This document shows, piece after piece, positions 19,034 to 26,723 of a stretch of DNA of 64,000 bases. The DNA is from Polaribacter butkevichii. Lineage in GTDB: Bacteria > Bacteroidota > Bacteroidia > Flavobacteriales > Flavobacteriaceae. The translations under genes were made by a program, and so were the position numbers. Each line of letters starts with the position of its first letter. The stretch's first letter is position 1. The notes below the pieces were generated by a model, which saw nothing but the letters and a program-made list of their open reading frames with translations, did not search any database and had not been told where the DNA came from. The stretch is taken from the NCBI RefSeq assembly GCF_038024105.1, contig NZ_CP150661.1, forward strand, positions 806,001-870,000, read 5' to 3'.

Positions 19034-19561
19034 CTAAACTGTTTGCAAGCACTTTAAAGGCAACGTTACTTCTACACAACTACCTAAAGTTTCCATCACA
19101 ATAATTACCTTATTTTTACCTGCTTTATCTTGGTAAACCCCATATAAACCTTTAAAAGGGCCTTCTGTAACCGTAACTTTTGCCCCTTTAACAACATGAA
19201 CGGGGGTAGAACGGATAGTTGTTTTAAAATGACTGTTTGTAGACAATATTCTTAAATTTTCAATTTCAGAATCTTTAACAATCGCATAATTTCCTAAATA
19301 TTTTAAAATATTAATAACCCCAGGTATTGAATAGATCTGTCCCAAATTTTTACAGGTTGATTTTACAAATACATAAGAATTTATTAATGGTACTTTCATT
19401 CTTTTTTTCCGGTCACTCCATTTTTTTTCTACCGTTTGTAACGGTAAAAAAGTATCAAATCCAGCAGCAGAAAGTCTTTCCTCTACTTTTTTTTCAGTTT
19501 TAGGTCTTGTATAAACAGCAAACCACTTTACTTCTTCTTTTCTTTTTTTTGATGTATTCAC
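19034..19561 (-). CDS. UpxY-family (NusG-like) transcription antiterminator
   Basis: A specialised NusG paralogue of 175 residues that lets RNA polymerase read through long polysaccharide operons. The N-terminal NGN domain is plain (WFAVYTRPKTEKKVEERL at about 13-30, then PLINSYVFVK). The C-terminal KOW-type domain has VVKGAKVTVTEGPFKGLYGV at about 124-143. It is the first gene of a roughly 19.5-kb unidirectional polysaccharide locus, exactly where Bacteroides UpxY and Proteobacterial RfaH-type regulators act. Regulation in cis of this operon is inferred from that position. Confidence 0.93.
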   Translation of the reverse strand: MNTSKKRKEEVKWFAVYTRPKTEKKVEERLSAAGFDTFLPLQTVEKKWSDRKKRMKVPLINSYVFVKSTCKNLGQIYSIPGVINILKYLGNYAIVKDSEIENLRILSTNSHFKTTIRSTPVHVVKGAKVTVTEGPFKGLYGVYQDKAGKNKVIIVMETLGSCVEVTLPLKCLQTV

Positions 19562-19646
19562 GCTATTTTATTCTTATTATCTCCATTAATATAATTCTAT
19601 TAAATACTAGTGAAACAGGTACTTAGAAGTTATTTAGGGGGGAAAT

Positions 19647-19724
19647 TTGTATATACGAATACATCCTTCAATTAGGAGTATATACAATAGTATAAAATTG
19701 GGGTATTTATCTGGGGGTATTTTA
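19647..19724 (-). promoter_or_regulatory. Putative promoter/operator of the polysaccharide operon
   Basis: Upstream of upxY there is a perfect 10-bp inverted repeat: TTGTATATAC at 19647-19656 and GTATATACAA at 19678-19687, with a 21-nt spacer. Each arm contains the palindrome GTATATAC. On the minus strand a -7-like TACTATTG (19692-19685, one mismatch to TAnnTTTG) overlaps one arm. Above it lie two direct repeats reading AAATACCCC on the minus strand (19722-19714 and 19708-19700), 14 bp apart, where a -33 TTTG would be expected. A further G6 run on the plus strand lies at 19637-19642. The function is inferred. Confidence 0.4.
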
Positions 19725-20105
19725 TGGCTTCGCCATCGAAAATCACACTTAAAGTAGTAAATTTTAAAATTTAACACTTAAAATACGATAACGTAATTGA
19801 TACTTAAAAAAATCTTCTAAACGTATAAAAAATAATTACGGGAGGAATATCTTCTTTTACCTAGGTAAATTGAAGTTGAAATTATTTTTATTTTATACTC
19901 GGCTAATTTATAATTTTTTGATTGTCCTACAAGTTTAATTACAGAAAAAAATAGTATTTTTATTAATACAACTAATAGGTTCCTAAAATTTTATTTTTAT
20001 GACAATTTTAACACTTTTACAAACTTGCTTTTTACGAGGTTTATATAAAGTACTACTTCTGTTCACTAAAATAAGCCATAATATCATATAATAGGCAACG
20101 TGGTA
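19725..20105. other. Gene-free region between the polysaccharide and LysE genes
   Basis: About 380 nt without a convincing ORF. The only structure noticed is a 9-bp direct repeat ACACTTAAA at 19745-19753 and 19774-19782. The rest is AT-rich sequence with no clear terminator for the lysE-like gene. Confidence 0.4.
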
Positions 20106-20729
20106 TTAAGTGAGAATTATTTTAAGACCCATTAAGATAAAAACGATTCCGCTTACCTTATTTAAGTATATACTAAAACTAGGATTGTTTTTAATTTTAT
20201 CTGTAAAAGTAGTTGCAAAAAAGGTTAAACCTACATACCAAACGGTACCAATAAGCGCAAAAGTGATACCTAATAATATAAAAGGAACTGGATTTTCTAT
20301 TTGATCTGGTGCAATAAACTGAGGAAAGAACGCTAAAAAGAATAATGCAACTTTCGGGTTTAACGTGTTTGTTAAAAATCCTGACCAAAAATCGCTTTTT
20401 ACTTTTTTATTTTGGGTTGCATCCTTGGTAATATTTAAAACTTCTTTATTATTTTTAAGCTTTAAACACCCTAAATAAATTAAGTAAATAAACCCAATAT
20501 ATTTAATAGCTGCAAAAGCAACATCAGATTTAGATAGTAATACAGACAAACCTAAAGCAGCAAAAACAGTATGTGCTAAGACACCTGTATTTATTCCGAA
20601 TGCAGCTTGTACGCCCGATTTTCTCCCTTGTAGAATCGATTTATTTAATACAAATACCGTATCAATTCCGGGTGTCATTACAAAAATCAATGCCGTGAAC
20701 ATAAAAGTAATAAAGTTCTCTATTCCCAT
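20106..20729 (-). CDS. LysE/RhtB-family amino-acid exporter
   Basis: A 207-residue inner-membrane exporter with about six hydrophobic helices. Family signatures are the N-terminal MTPGIDTVFVLNKSILQGRKSG phrase (residues about 18-39), GINTGVLAHTVFAALGLS, and FLTNTLNPKVALFFLAFFPQF near 113-133. Members export lysine, threonine, homoserine or related metabolites. It is transcribed divergently from a LysR-type regulator, a common arrangement in which the regulator controls the exporter. The substrate is unknown. Confidence 0.92.
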   Translation of the reverse strand: MGIENFITFMFTALIFVMTPGIDTVFVLNKSILQGRKSGVQAAFGINTGVLAHTVFAALGLSVLLSKSDVAFAAIKYIGFIYLIYLGCLKLKNNKEVLNITKDATQNKKVKSDFWSGFLTNTLNPKVALFFLAFFPQFIAPDQIENPVPFILLGITFALIGTVWYVGLTFFATTFTDKIKNNPSFSIYLNKVSGIVFILMGLKIILT

Positions 20730-20780
20730 CTTTAATGTATTTTAAATAATTAAAATAAAACTAAGTACAAAGAAACTATT

Positions 20781-20835
20781 ATGTTAACATCTTAAAAATA
20801 CTTATTTTTGATTGATTAATGCAAAAAACGCATTA
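20781..20835 (+). promoter_or_regulatory. lysR promoter with two palindromes
   Basis: An exact TAnnTTTG -7 box (TATTTTTG, 20803-20810) precedes the lysR ATG at 20840. A perfect 10-bp palindrome, ATGTTAACAT (20781-20790), lies at the expected -33 position between the divergent genes. A second inverted repeat, TAATGC at 20817-20822 and GCATTA at 20830-20835, lies in the short 5' UTR just before the start codon. Both could be regulator-binding sites, for example for autoregulation. The -33 TTTG itself is not seen. Confidence 0.45.
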
Positions 20836-20839
20836 GACT

Positions 20840-21712
20840 ATGACGATTCAACAAATAAAGTATTTTTTAACGTTATCAAATGAACTTCATTTCTGGAAAA
20901 CTTCCGAGAAAATGTTTATCTCTCAATCTTCTTTAAGTAGACAAATTCAAGCTTTAGAAAACGAATTAGGAATTCAGCTTTTTGAAAGAGATAAAAGAAA
21001 TGTAAAACTAACAGATGCGGGTAAATTTCTACAAAAAAAATGGACAGCAACCATAAAAGAACTTGATCAAGTTCATAGACAAGCAAAAAAAATTGATGAA
21101 GGTGTAGCAGGTTTTGTTTCTATCAGTTACCCTGGCTCTATTGCTTTTAAATTTCTGCCTAATTTTCTTGAAATTATCAACTCTAATTTACCCGATTTAA
21201 AATTAGAATTGATAGAACCCACAGACAAAACGCACGAAAAACTATTATTAAATTACGACACGGATATCGCTTTTAGTAGAGATTCCATCAAAAACATTAA
21301 CATAAGTTCACATAAATTATCATCAGAGCCCATCTGTTTGGTAGTTCCTAAAAATCATTGGCTAACTAAAGAATCTTTAGATAATTTAAAGGAATTAAAA
21401 AACGAGAAATTTATTATTGCTGGCTTACATCAAACAACGTTTTTTGCTTCACTTTTAAGAAATTTTTTCGACACCTATGGTTTTGAACCTAAAACGATTA
21501 TTGAATCTGATTTTGGAGGAATGATTTTAAACCTAGTCTCTCGTGGATTGGGAATTTCTATTTTACCGCTTTCTTACAAACATGCCGAGTTTCAAAATGT
21601 TCGATTTATTGAGCTACATGAAAAAATAGACTTATTTGTCAATTGGAGAAAAAACGATCCTAATAAAACAATAAATACAATTATTGATCTTACAAAATCA
21701 ATAGAAGAATAA
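20840..21712 (+). CDS. LysR-family transcriptional regulator
   Basis: A 290-residue LTTR. The N-terminal winged helix is canonical: IQQIKYFLTLSNELHFWKTSEKMFISQSSLSRQIQALENELGIQLFERDKR, read in pieces over residues 4-54. The effector-binding domain starts near 90 and includes SYPGSIAFKFLPNFLEI. It is divergent from the LysE exporter and lies 31 nt upstream of the class D beta-lactamase on the same strand, so the last two are probably co-transcribed. It may regulate the exporter, the beta-lactamase or both. Confidence 0.93.
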   Translation: MTIQQIKYFLTLSNELHFWKTSEKMFISQSSLSRQIQALENELGIQLFERDKRNVKLTDAGKFLQKKWTATIKELDQVHRQAKKIDEGVAGFVSISYPGSIAFKFLPNFLEIINSNLPDLKLELIEPTDKTHEKLLLNYDTDIAFSRDSIKNINISSHKLSSEPICLVVPKNHWLTKESLDNLKELKNEKFIIAGLHQTTFFASLLRNFFDTYGFEPKTIIESDFGGMILNLVSRGLGISILPLSYKHAEFQNVRFIELHEKIDLFVNWRKNDPNKTINTIIDLTKSIEE

Positions 21713-21743
21713 AATCGCTTTTAAACAAACCAAATCATTATAA

Positions 21744-22568
21744 ATGAAAATTTTAAACATTATTTTAATACTAACGTTTATTTATTCTTGTGACAAAAAA
21801 ACGGCAAAGGAGCAAAAAAATAAAATAACAAAGAATGAAATTGTGAAACCCGCATTTCAAACAATAATAGACACCCATAATGTACATGGCGCTATTCTTA
21901 TTTACAACTTAAACAAAGATCTTTTTTACGCTAATGATTTTAAATGGGCAAAAACGGGTCGCTTACCTGCTTCTACTTTTAAAATTCCGAATTCTATGAT
22001 TGCCTTAGAAACAAAAGTAGTAGACAACGATAGTACTTTGTTTAAATGGAATGGTGAAAAAAGAGCTTATAAAGTTTGGGAACAAGATTTAATTTTAAAA
22101 GATGCTTTTAAATATTCTTGCGTACCGTGTTATCAGGAAATAGCTAGAAAAATAGGCAAAAAAAGAATGAATGCCTATTTAGAAAAACTGAACTATCTAA
22201 ATATGGTTGTAAATTCTGAAAACTTAGATCTGTTCTGGTTAGAAGGTGCTTCTAAAATTAATCAATTTGAACAAATAGACTTCTTAAAACGTTTTTACAA
22301 ATCGGAACTTAAAATATCAAAGAGAACTGAAGCTATTATGAGAAAAATACTTTTCATCGAAAAAAACGAAAAGTACAGCTTATATGGTAAAACAGGTTTG
22401 TCTGTTAGAAATAAGCAACAAAATGGCTGGTTTGTTGGTTATGCACAATCAAAAGAAAATACACTCTTTTTTGCAACTAATATATCGCCAAAAGAAACTA
22501 CAGATATTAAGGGCTTCCCTAAATTAAGAAAAGAAATTACGTTGAAAGCTTTAGAACTAATAGAATAA
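21744..22568 (+). CDS. Class D (OXA-like) beta-lactamase, lipoprotein
   Basis: Serine beta-lactamase that hydrolyses penicillin-type substrates. The 274-residue protein begins with a lipoprotein signal (Cys16 in FIYSC), so it should be membrane-anchored. All class D landmarks are present: S77-T-F-K80 in PASTFKIPNSMIALE, the second motif S125-C-V in YSCVPCYQEIARKIG, F-W165-L-E-G and Y-G-K216-T-G. A late GWFVGY follows at 228-233. The carbamylated Lys would be K80. It follows the LysR gene by 31 nt. Activity and resistance spectrum cannot be read from sequence, and no mobile element is nearby. Confidence 0.92.
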   Translation: MKILNIILILTFIYSCDKKTAKEQKNKITKNEIVKPAFQTIIDTHNVHGAILIYNLNKDLFYANDFKWAKTGRLPASTFKIPNSMIALETKVVDNDSTLFKWNGEKRAYKVWEQDLILKDAFKYSCVPCYQEIARKIGKKRMNAYLEKLNYLNMVVNSENLDLFWLEGASKINQFEQIDFLKRFYKSELKISKRTEAIMRKILFIEKNEKYSLYGKTGLSVRNKQQNGWFVGYAQSKENTLFFATNISPKETTDIKGFPKLRKEITLKALELIE

Positions 22569-22587
22569 AAACACAGTAGTCTAAAAT

Positions 22588-22620
22588 AAAAATAGCTTGA
22601 AAAATTTTCAAGCTATTTTT
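22588..22620. terminator. Bidirectional intrinsic terminator
   Basis: A perfect hairpin with A/T flanks: AAAAATAGCTTGAAAA pairs with TTTTCAAGCTATTTTT. It lies between the convergent beta-lactamase gene (plus) and the acidic 92-residue gene (minus). It can serve both strands because it has U-tracts in both directions. Confidence 0.85.
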
Positions 22621-22630
22621 AATCCACTAT

Positions 22631-22909
22631 TTATATTTCGTCTTCTAAATCATCAACATTTAAATCTTCATCCTCGTCAAAAGAATCTTCATCCTCTGCA
22701 TAATCTTCCATCGTTTGCTCTAGTTTAGAACTGATTTTTACAAGATAAATAGTATCTTCTGTCTTCACTTCTACCGCTTTTACAGTTTCTCCTTTTGCAT
22801 TTTTGAAGGAAATAATGTCTTCATAGTCATATCCGTCAGGATACTTTTCTACCAACATATCTAATATGTCTGTAGTTAACTTTGCGTATTCTACGATTAC
22901 TCTTTTCAT
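22631..22909 (-). CDS. Acidic 92-residue conserved-looking protein of unknown function
   Basis: A small soluble protein. The first 60 residues are mixed alpha/beta in appearance (MKRVIVEYAKLTTDILDMLV, then YPDGYDYEDIISFKNAKGE and VKAVEVKTEDTIYLVKIS). The last 30 are very acidic (EDEDSFDEDEDLNVDDLEDE), probably disordered. The codon pattern and defined terminator argue for a real gene. It follows the deoxyhypusine-synthase-like gene on the same strand after a 145-nt gap that contains a repeat. Its function is unknown. Confidence 0.75.
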   Translation of the reverse strand: MKRVIVEYAKLTTDILDMLVEKYPDGYDYEDIISFKNAKGETVKAVEVKTEDTIYLVKISSKLEQTMEDYAEDEDSFDEDEDLNVDDLEDEI

Positions 22910-22935
22910 TTTATAATCATTTATTCAATTAGTAT

Positions 22936-22976
22936 GAGATTCCTCAATCGTCAAAAAAGACTCATTTCGGAATGAC
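22936..22976. repeat. Intergenic repeat, family A half-element
   Basis: A 41-nt element beginning GAGATTCCTCAATCG and ending TTTCGGAATGAC. An almost identical copy (2 differences) is at 58022-58062, where it forms the right half of a complete family A palindrome. It lies between the acidic-protein gene and the deoxyhypusine-synthase-like gene. Confidence 0.8.
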
Positions 22977-23054
22977 ACTTCACTTATTTTGTAATTTTTT
23001 AATTATAAGTTAAAAATTAGCAATTCAGCTTTTATAATAAAAGCATCTGCAATG

Positions 23055-24023
23055 CTACATTTCTAATAAATAAGCAAAAATTAATGGTGCGACAATAGTA
23101 GCATCACTTTCTATAATAAACTTTGGCGTATCGATATCTAACTTACCCCAAGTAATTTTCTCATTTGGTACTGCTCCAGAATACGAACCATAACTTGTTG
23201 TAGAATCTGAAATCTGACAGAAATAACTCCAAAATGGTGTTTCTGGTTTTTCCATGTCTTGATATAACATTGGCACCACACAAATAGGGAAATCTCCTGC
23301 AATTCCTCCTCCTATTTGAAAGAATCCAATTCCGTTTTCAGAATTATTTGTATACCAATCTGCAAGGAATGTCATGTACTCAATTCCAGATTTTACAGTG
23401 CTTGCTTTTAATTCTCCTTTTAAAACGTAAGAAGCAAAAATATTACCCATGGTAGAATCCTCCCAACCCGGACAAATAATTGGCAAGTTTTTTTCTGCCG
23501 CTGCATACATCCAAGAATCTTTAATATCTATCTCGTAATATTGCTCTAAAACACCAGATAATAATAATTTGTACATGTATTCATGTGGTAAATAACGCTC
23601 TCCGTTTGCTTCTGCTTCTTTCCATATTTTTACAATATGTTCTTGAATTCTTCTAAAAGCTTCTTCTTCTGGTATACAAGTATCTGTAACTCTGTTTAAT
23701 CCTTTTTCAAGTAAATCCCACTCATCTTGTGGCGTTAAATCTCTATAATTAGGTACACGTTTGTAATGAGAGTGTGCTACAAGATTCATAACATCTTCCT
23801 CTAAGTTTGCACCTGTACAAGAAACAATTTGTACTTTGTCTTTACGAATCATTTCCGCGAAAATTTTCCCTAATTCGGCAGTACTCATTGCGCCTGCTAA
23901 AGAAACTAACATTTTAGATCCTTTGTTTAATTGTGCTTCGTACCCTTTTGCAGCATCTACTAAAGCAGCAGCATTAAAGTGTAAAAAGTATTTTTCTATA
24001 AAATTTGTAATAGGTTTGCTCAT
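23055..24023 (-). CDS. Deoxyhypusine-synthase-like protein (putative homospermidine synthase)
   Basis: A 322-residue member of the deoxyhypusine synthase family. NAD-binding and active-site signatures are visible: SCTGANLEEDVMNLVAHSHY near 78-97, PIICPGWEDSTMGN near 180-193, GGGIAGDFPI near 245-254, and the catalytic-Lys region EKITWGKLD with Lys294. Bacteria lack eIF5A, so the eukaryotic role cannot apply. In bacteria, members of this family have been linked to homospermidine synthesis from putrescine. Its place downstream of arginine decarboxylase and an agmatinase-like gene supports a polyamine role. The exact product is inferred. Confidence 0.85.
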   Translation of the reverse strand: MSKPITNFIEKYFLHFNAAALVDAAKGYEAQLNKGSKMLVSLAGAMSTAELGKIFAEMIRKDKVQIVSCTGANLEEDVMNLVAHSHYKRVPNYRDLTPQDEWDLLEKGLNRVTDTCIPEEEAFRRIQEHIVKIWKEAEANGERYLPHEYMYKLLLSGVLEQYYEIDIKDSWMYAAAEKNLPIICPGWEDSTMGNIFASYVLKGELKASTVKSGIEYMTFLADWYTNNSENGIGFFQIGGGIAGDFPICVVPMLYQDMEKPETPFWSYFCQISDSTTSYGSYSGAVPNEKITWGKLDIDTPKFIIESDATIVAPLIFAYLLEM

Positions 24024-24048
24024 TTTGTTTTTTTATATTTTTTTAATG

Positions 24049-24165
24049 TTCTCGATACGATTTTTCTAAATAGAAAATCACTCGAACTGACATCATAGTT
24101 ATTAGTATTAAAATTCTGACTGTCACATCGAGTAAAATTTCTTTTTCAGAAATTTTGTATCGAGA
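24049..24165. repeat. Pair of family B intergenic repeats
   Basis: Two elements in opposite orientation: 24049-24091 (TTCTCGATACGA to ACTCGAACTGAC) and 24122-24165 (GTCACATCGAG to GTATCGAGA). Each contains an internal stem: AAATTTCT pairs with AGAAATTT in the second. Related copies are at 34386-34430, 55808-55852 and 55864-55908. They fill the 192-nt gap between the GNAT-nitrilase and deoxyhypusine-synthase-like genes. Confidence 0.8.
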
Positions 24166-24215
24166 TGTTAATCATTATAATTGGTTATTTAACAACAACT
24201 TATCGTAATACTTTT

Positions 24216-25748
24216 TTATTTTTTCAGAAGTTTTCTAACTTCAAATATATCTGTTCTTCTATCTTTTAAATTTCGTACGCTACCAAACTGGTTTAAATCT
24301 TTTAGTAAATCTAAATCTACATCCGCAATTAAAATCATTTCGGTATTTGTGGTTGCCTCTGCTTTAATTCCGTTTGCAGGGAAAGAAAAGTCGCAAGGCG
24401 TAAACACCATAGATTGTGCGTACTGAATATCCATATTATTCACCTTTGGTAAATTACCAACACTACCAGCAATGGCAACATAACATTCGTTTTCTATGGC
24501 TCTAGCTTGTGCACAATGACGTACTCTTGAATATCCATTTTGCGTATCCGTTAAAAACGGAACAAACAAAATATCCATTCCTTCTTCTGCTAAAATTCTA
24601 CTTAATTCTGGAAACTCAGAATCATAACAAATTAATACACCAATTTTACCACAATCCGTATCAAAGGTTTTTAACTCATTTCCTCCTTGCATTCCCCAAA
24701 CTTTTGCCTCATCGGGTGTAACATGCAATTTCTCATAACGTTCTGTAGATCCATCTCTTTTACAGATATAACCCGCATTGTACAACAATTCATCTTTAAT
24801 TTCTGGCATACTACCTGTAATAATATTAATGTTATACGTAATTGCCAACTCAGAAAATTTCTGAACAATCTCTGGCGTATATTTTGCCAATTCTCTAATT
24901 GCTTCCGATTCTGGTAAATGATTATTATCTGCCATTAACGGAGCGTTAAAAAACTCTGGAAACAATGCAAAATCAGATCTGTAAGCAGAAACTGCGTCTA
25001 CAAAATACTCTGCTTGTTGCATTAATTCTTCCAAATCTTTATACAAACGCATTTGCCACTGAATCAATCCTAAACGCACTACTTTTTTCTTTGTAGCTGC
25101 TTTTTTAGATTTTTTCTCGTAGTAAATATTATCCCATTCAAGCAAAACTGCAAACTCACCAGAATTTTCATCCCCTTCTAAATATCCTTTTAAAATTTTT
25201 GAAGGATGAAAATCATTCGAAATTTGAAAGTTTAAAACCGGATCGTGAATTTCTTTACGTTTAACACTTTCTATATATTCTTTAGGCGATAAAGTTGCTG
25301 CATATTTATGATAATTCGGAATTCTACCTCCAAACGCAATTCCTCTTAAATTTTGTTTCTCGGCAAGTTCTTTTCTATAGTCATACAGCCTTCTACCTAA
25401 ACGTAAACCTCTGTATTCTTTTTTAATAAAAACATCAATTCCGTATAAAACATCTCCATTTTCATCATGCGTATCAAAGGTATAATTCCCCGTAATATCT
25501 TCATACGTATGCTGATCGTCGAAACTATCATAATCTAATTTAATAGACAATGCACAACCTGCTAACTCACCATTTACTTTAATAATAACTTGTCCTTCTG
25601 GAAATTTATCAATCAACGATTTAATTTGATTTTCTCTCCAATAAGAACCTGGCATACTTGAATATGCCTGAATCATCGCTTCCTTTAACTGTTTGTAATC
25701 TGTTAACGTTAAATAATGAAGCTCAATATTCTCGATGTTTTTGATCAT
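24216..25748 (-). CDS. GNAT acetyltransferase fused to carbon-nitrogen hydrolase (nitrilase superfamily)
   Basis: A 510-residue bifunctional-looking protein. Residues about 1-190 form a GNAT domain with the acetyl-CoA loop RGLRLGRRLY and FGGRIPNY. Residues about 225-505 form a nitrilase-type amidase with the full Glu-Lys-Cys triad: Glu in FALFPEFFNAP, Lys in YEKLHVTPDE and Cys in GVLICYDSEFPE. It lies 9 nt after the agmatinase-like gene in the polyamine operon, so a polyamine or agmatine-derived substrate is plausible (compare N-carbamoylputrescine amidase). The GNAT fusion and second-domain substrate are not defined by sequence. Confidence 0.88.
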   Translation of the reverse strand: MIKNIENIELHYLTLTDYKQLKEAMIQAYSSMPGSYWRENQIKSLIDKFPEGQVIIKVNGELAGCALSIKLDYDSFDDQHTYEDITGNYTFDTHDENGDVLYGIDVFIKKEYRGLRLGRRLYDYRKELAEKQNLRGIAFGGRIPNYHKYAATLSPKEYIESVKRKEIHDPVLNFQISNDFHPSKILKGYLEGDENSGEFAVLLEWDNIYYEKKSKKAATKKKVVRLGLIQWQMRLYKDLEELMQQAEYFVDAVSAYRSDFALFPEFFNAPLMADNNHLPESEAIRELAKYTPEIVQKFSELAITYNINIITGSMPEIKDELLYNAGYICKRDGSTERYEKLHVTPDEAKVWGMQGGNELKTFDTDCGKIGVLICYDSEFPELSRILAEEGMDILFVPFLTDTQNGYSRVRHCAQARAIENECYVAIAGSVGNLPKVNNMDIQYAQSMVFTPCDFSFPANGIKAEATTNTEMILIADVDLDLLKDLNQFGSVRNLKDRRTDIFEVRKLLKK

Positions 25749-25757
25749 TTTATAGAA

Positions 25758-26705
25758 CTAAAAATCGTCGTTATCATCACCTTTAAACTTAGACAATTTA
25801 CTAAATGGATTTACATCAGTAGCGTCATCTCCAATATCATAACTATCATCATTAGAAGCAAATTTGTAGCTTAACATTTTGTAAAATAATTTTGCCGCTA
25901 AAAAGTCTGATGATTTTTCGCTTTCATTAGGACACAATTCTACCATATCAAAACCAACCACATTCTTTTGTTTAAAAACTAATTTTAAAAATTCTAAAGT
26001 TTCATAATAAAACAATCCACCTGGTTCTGGAGTTCCTGTAGAAGGCATAATTGATGGATCTAACGCATCTAAATCAAACGTAATAAAAACATTTTCTGTT
26101 AATTGATCTACCACATCATCCATCCAATCTTCATTTACAGCCATATCATGTGCAAAGAAAACTTTATCCAAATTCATTTCTCTTTTTTCAGAAATATCCA
26201 TGCTTCTAATACCAACTTGTACCAAATTTGTGTTTTGGTTTGCTTCATAAACAGCACAAGCGTGGTTGTATTTAGAACCATCATATTCTTTTCTTAAATC
26301 TGCATGTGCATCAATATGTAAAACCGTTAAACTACTAAAACACTCGTTAAAAGCTCTTATAGTTCCTATAGATACAGAATGCTCACCACCAAAAACAGTT
26401 ACAAATTTATTTCTGTTGATGTATTTTTTTGTAATCTGATGAACTTCTTCTACCATTGCCTCTGGAGAAGAATTTTCTGTAATTGCATCTGCTAAATAAA
26501 CGCCTTCTTTATATACTTCAGAATCCGTTTCAATATCATACAATTCCATATTTTCTGACGCATCTAAAAAAGCTTGTGGCCCTTTATCTGCTCCTTTTTG
26601 CCAAGTACTTGTTCCATCATAAGGAACAGGAATAATAACTACTTTAGATGTTGACAGGTTTCCAAACTCCTGTGGAATTCCTGCATACGTTTTATTTGTG
26701 TTCAT
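25758..26705 (-). CDS. speB: Agmatinase/arginase-family ureohydrolase (SpeB-like)
   Basis: A 315-residue binuclear-manganese ureohydrolase. Metal-ligand motifs are intact: GGEHSV near 105-110, DAHADLR near 131-137, and TFDLDALDPSIMPSTGTPEPGG near 216-237. An unusual acidic tail follows residue 290 (DDSYDIGDD, then KGDDNDDF). It lies between the arginine decarboxylase (18 nt upstream) and GNAT-nitrilase genes, so agmatine to putrescine plus urea is the most likely reaction. Arginase activity cannot be excluded by sequence alone. Confidence 0.85.
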   Translation of the reverse strand: MNTNKTYAGIPQEFGNLSTSKVVIIPVPYDGTSTWQKGADKGPQAFLDASENMELYDIETDSEVYKEGVYLADAITENSSPEAMVEEVHQITKKYINRNKFVTVFGGEHSVSIGTIRAFNECFSSLTVLHIDAHADLRKEYDGSKYNHACAVYEANQNTNLVQVGIRSMDISEKREMNLDKVFFAHDMAVNEDWMDDVVDQLTENVFITFDLDALDPSIMPSTGTPEPGGLFYYETLEFLKLVFKQKNVVGFDMVELCPNESEKSSDFLAAKLFYKMLSYKFASNDDSYDIGDDATDVNPFSKLSKFKGDDNDDF

Positions 26706-26723
26706 TTTATTTTTGTTGATGTG

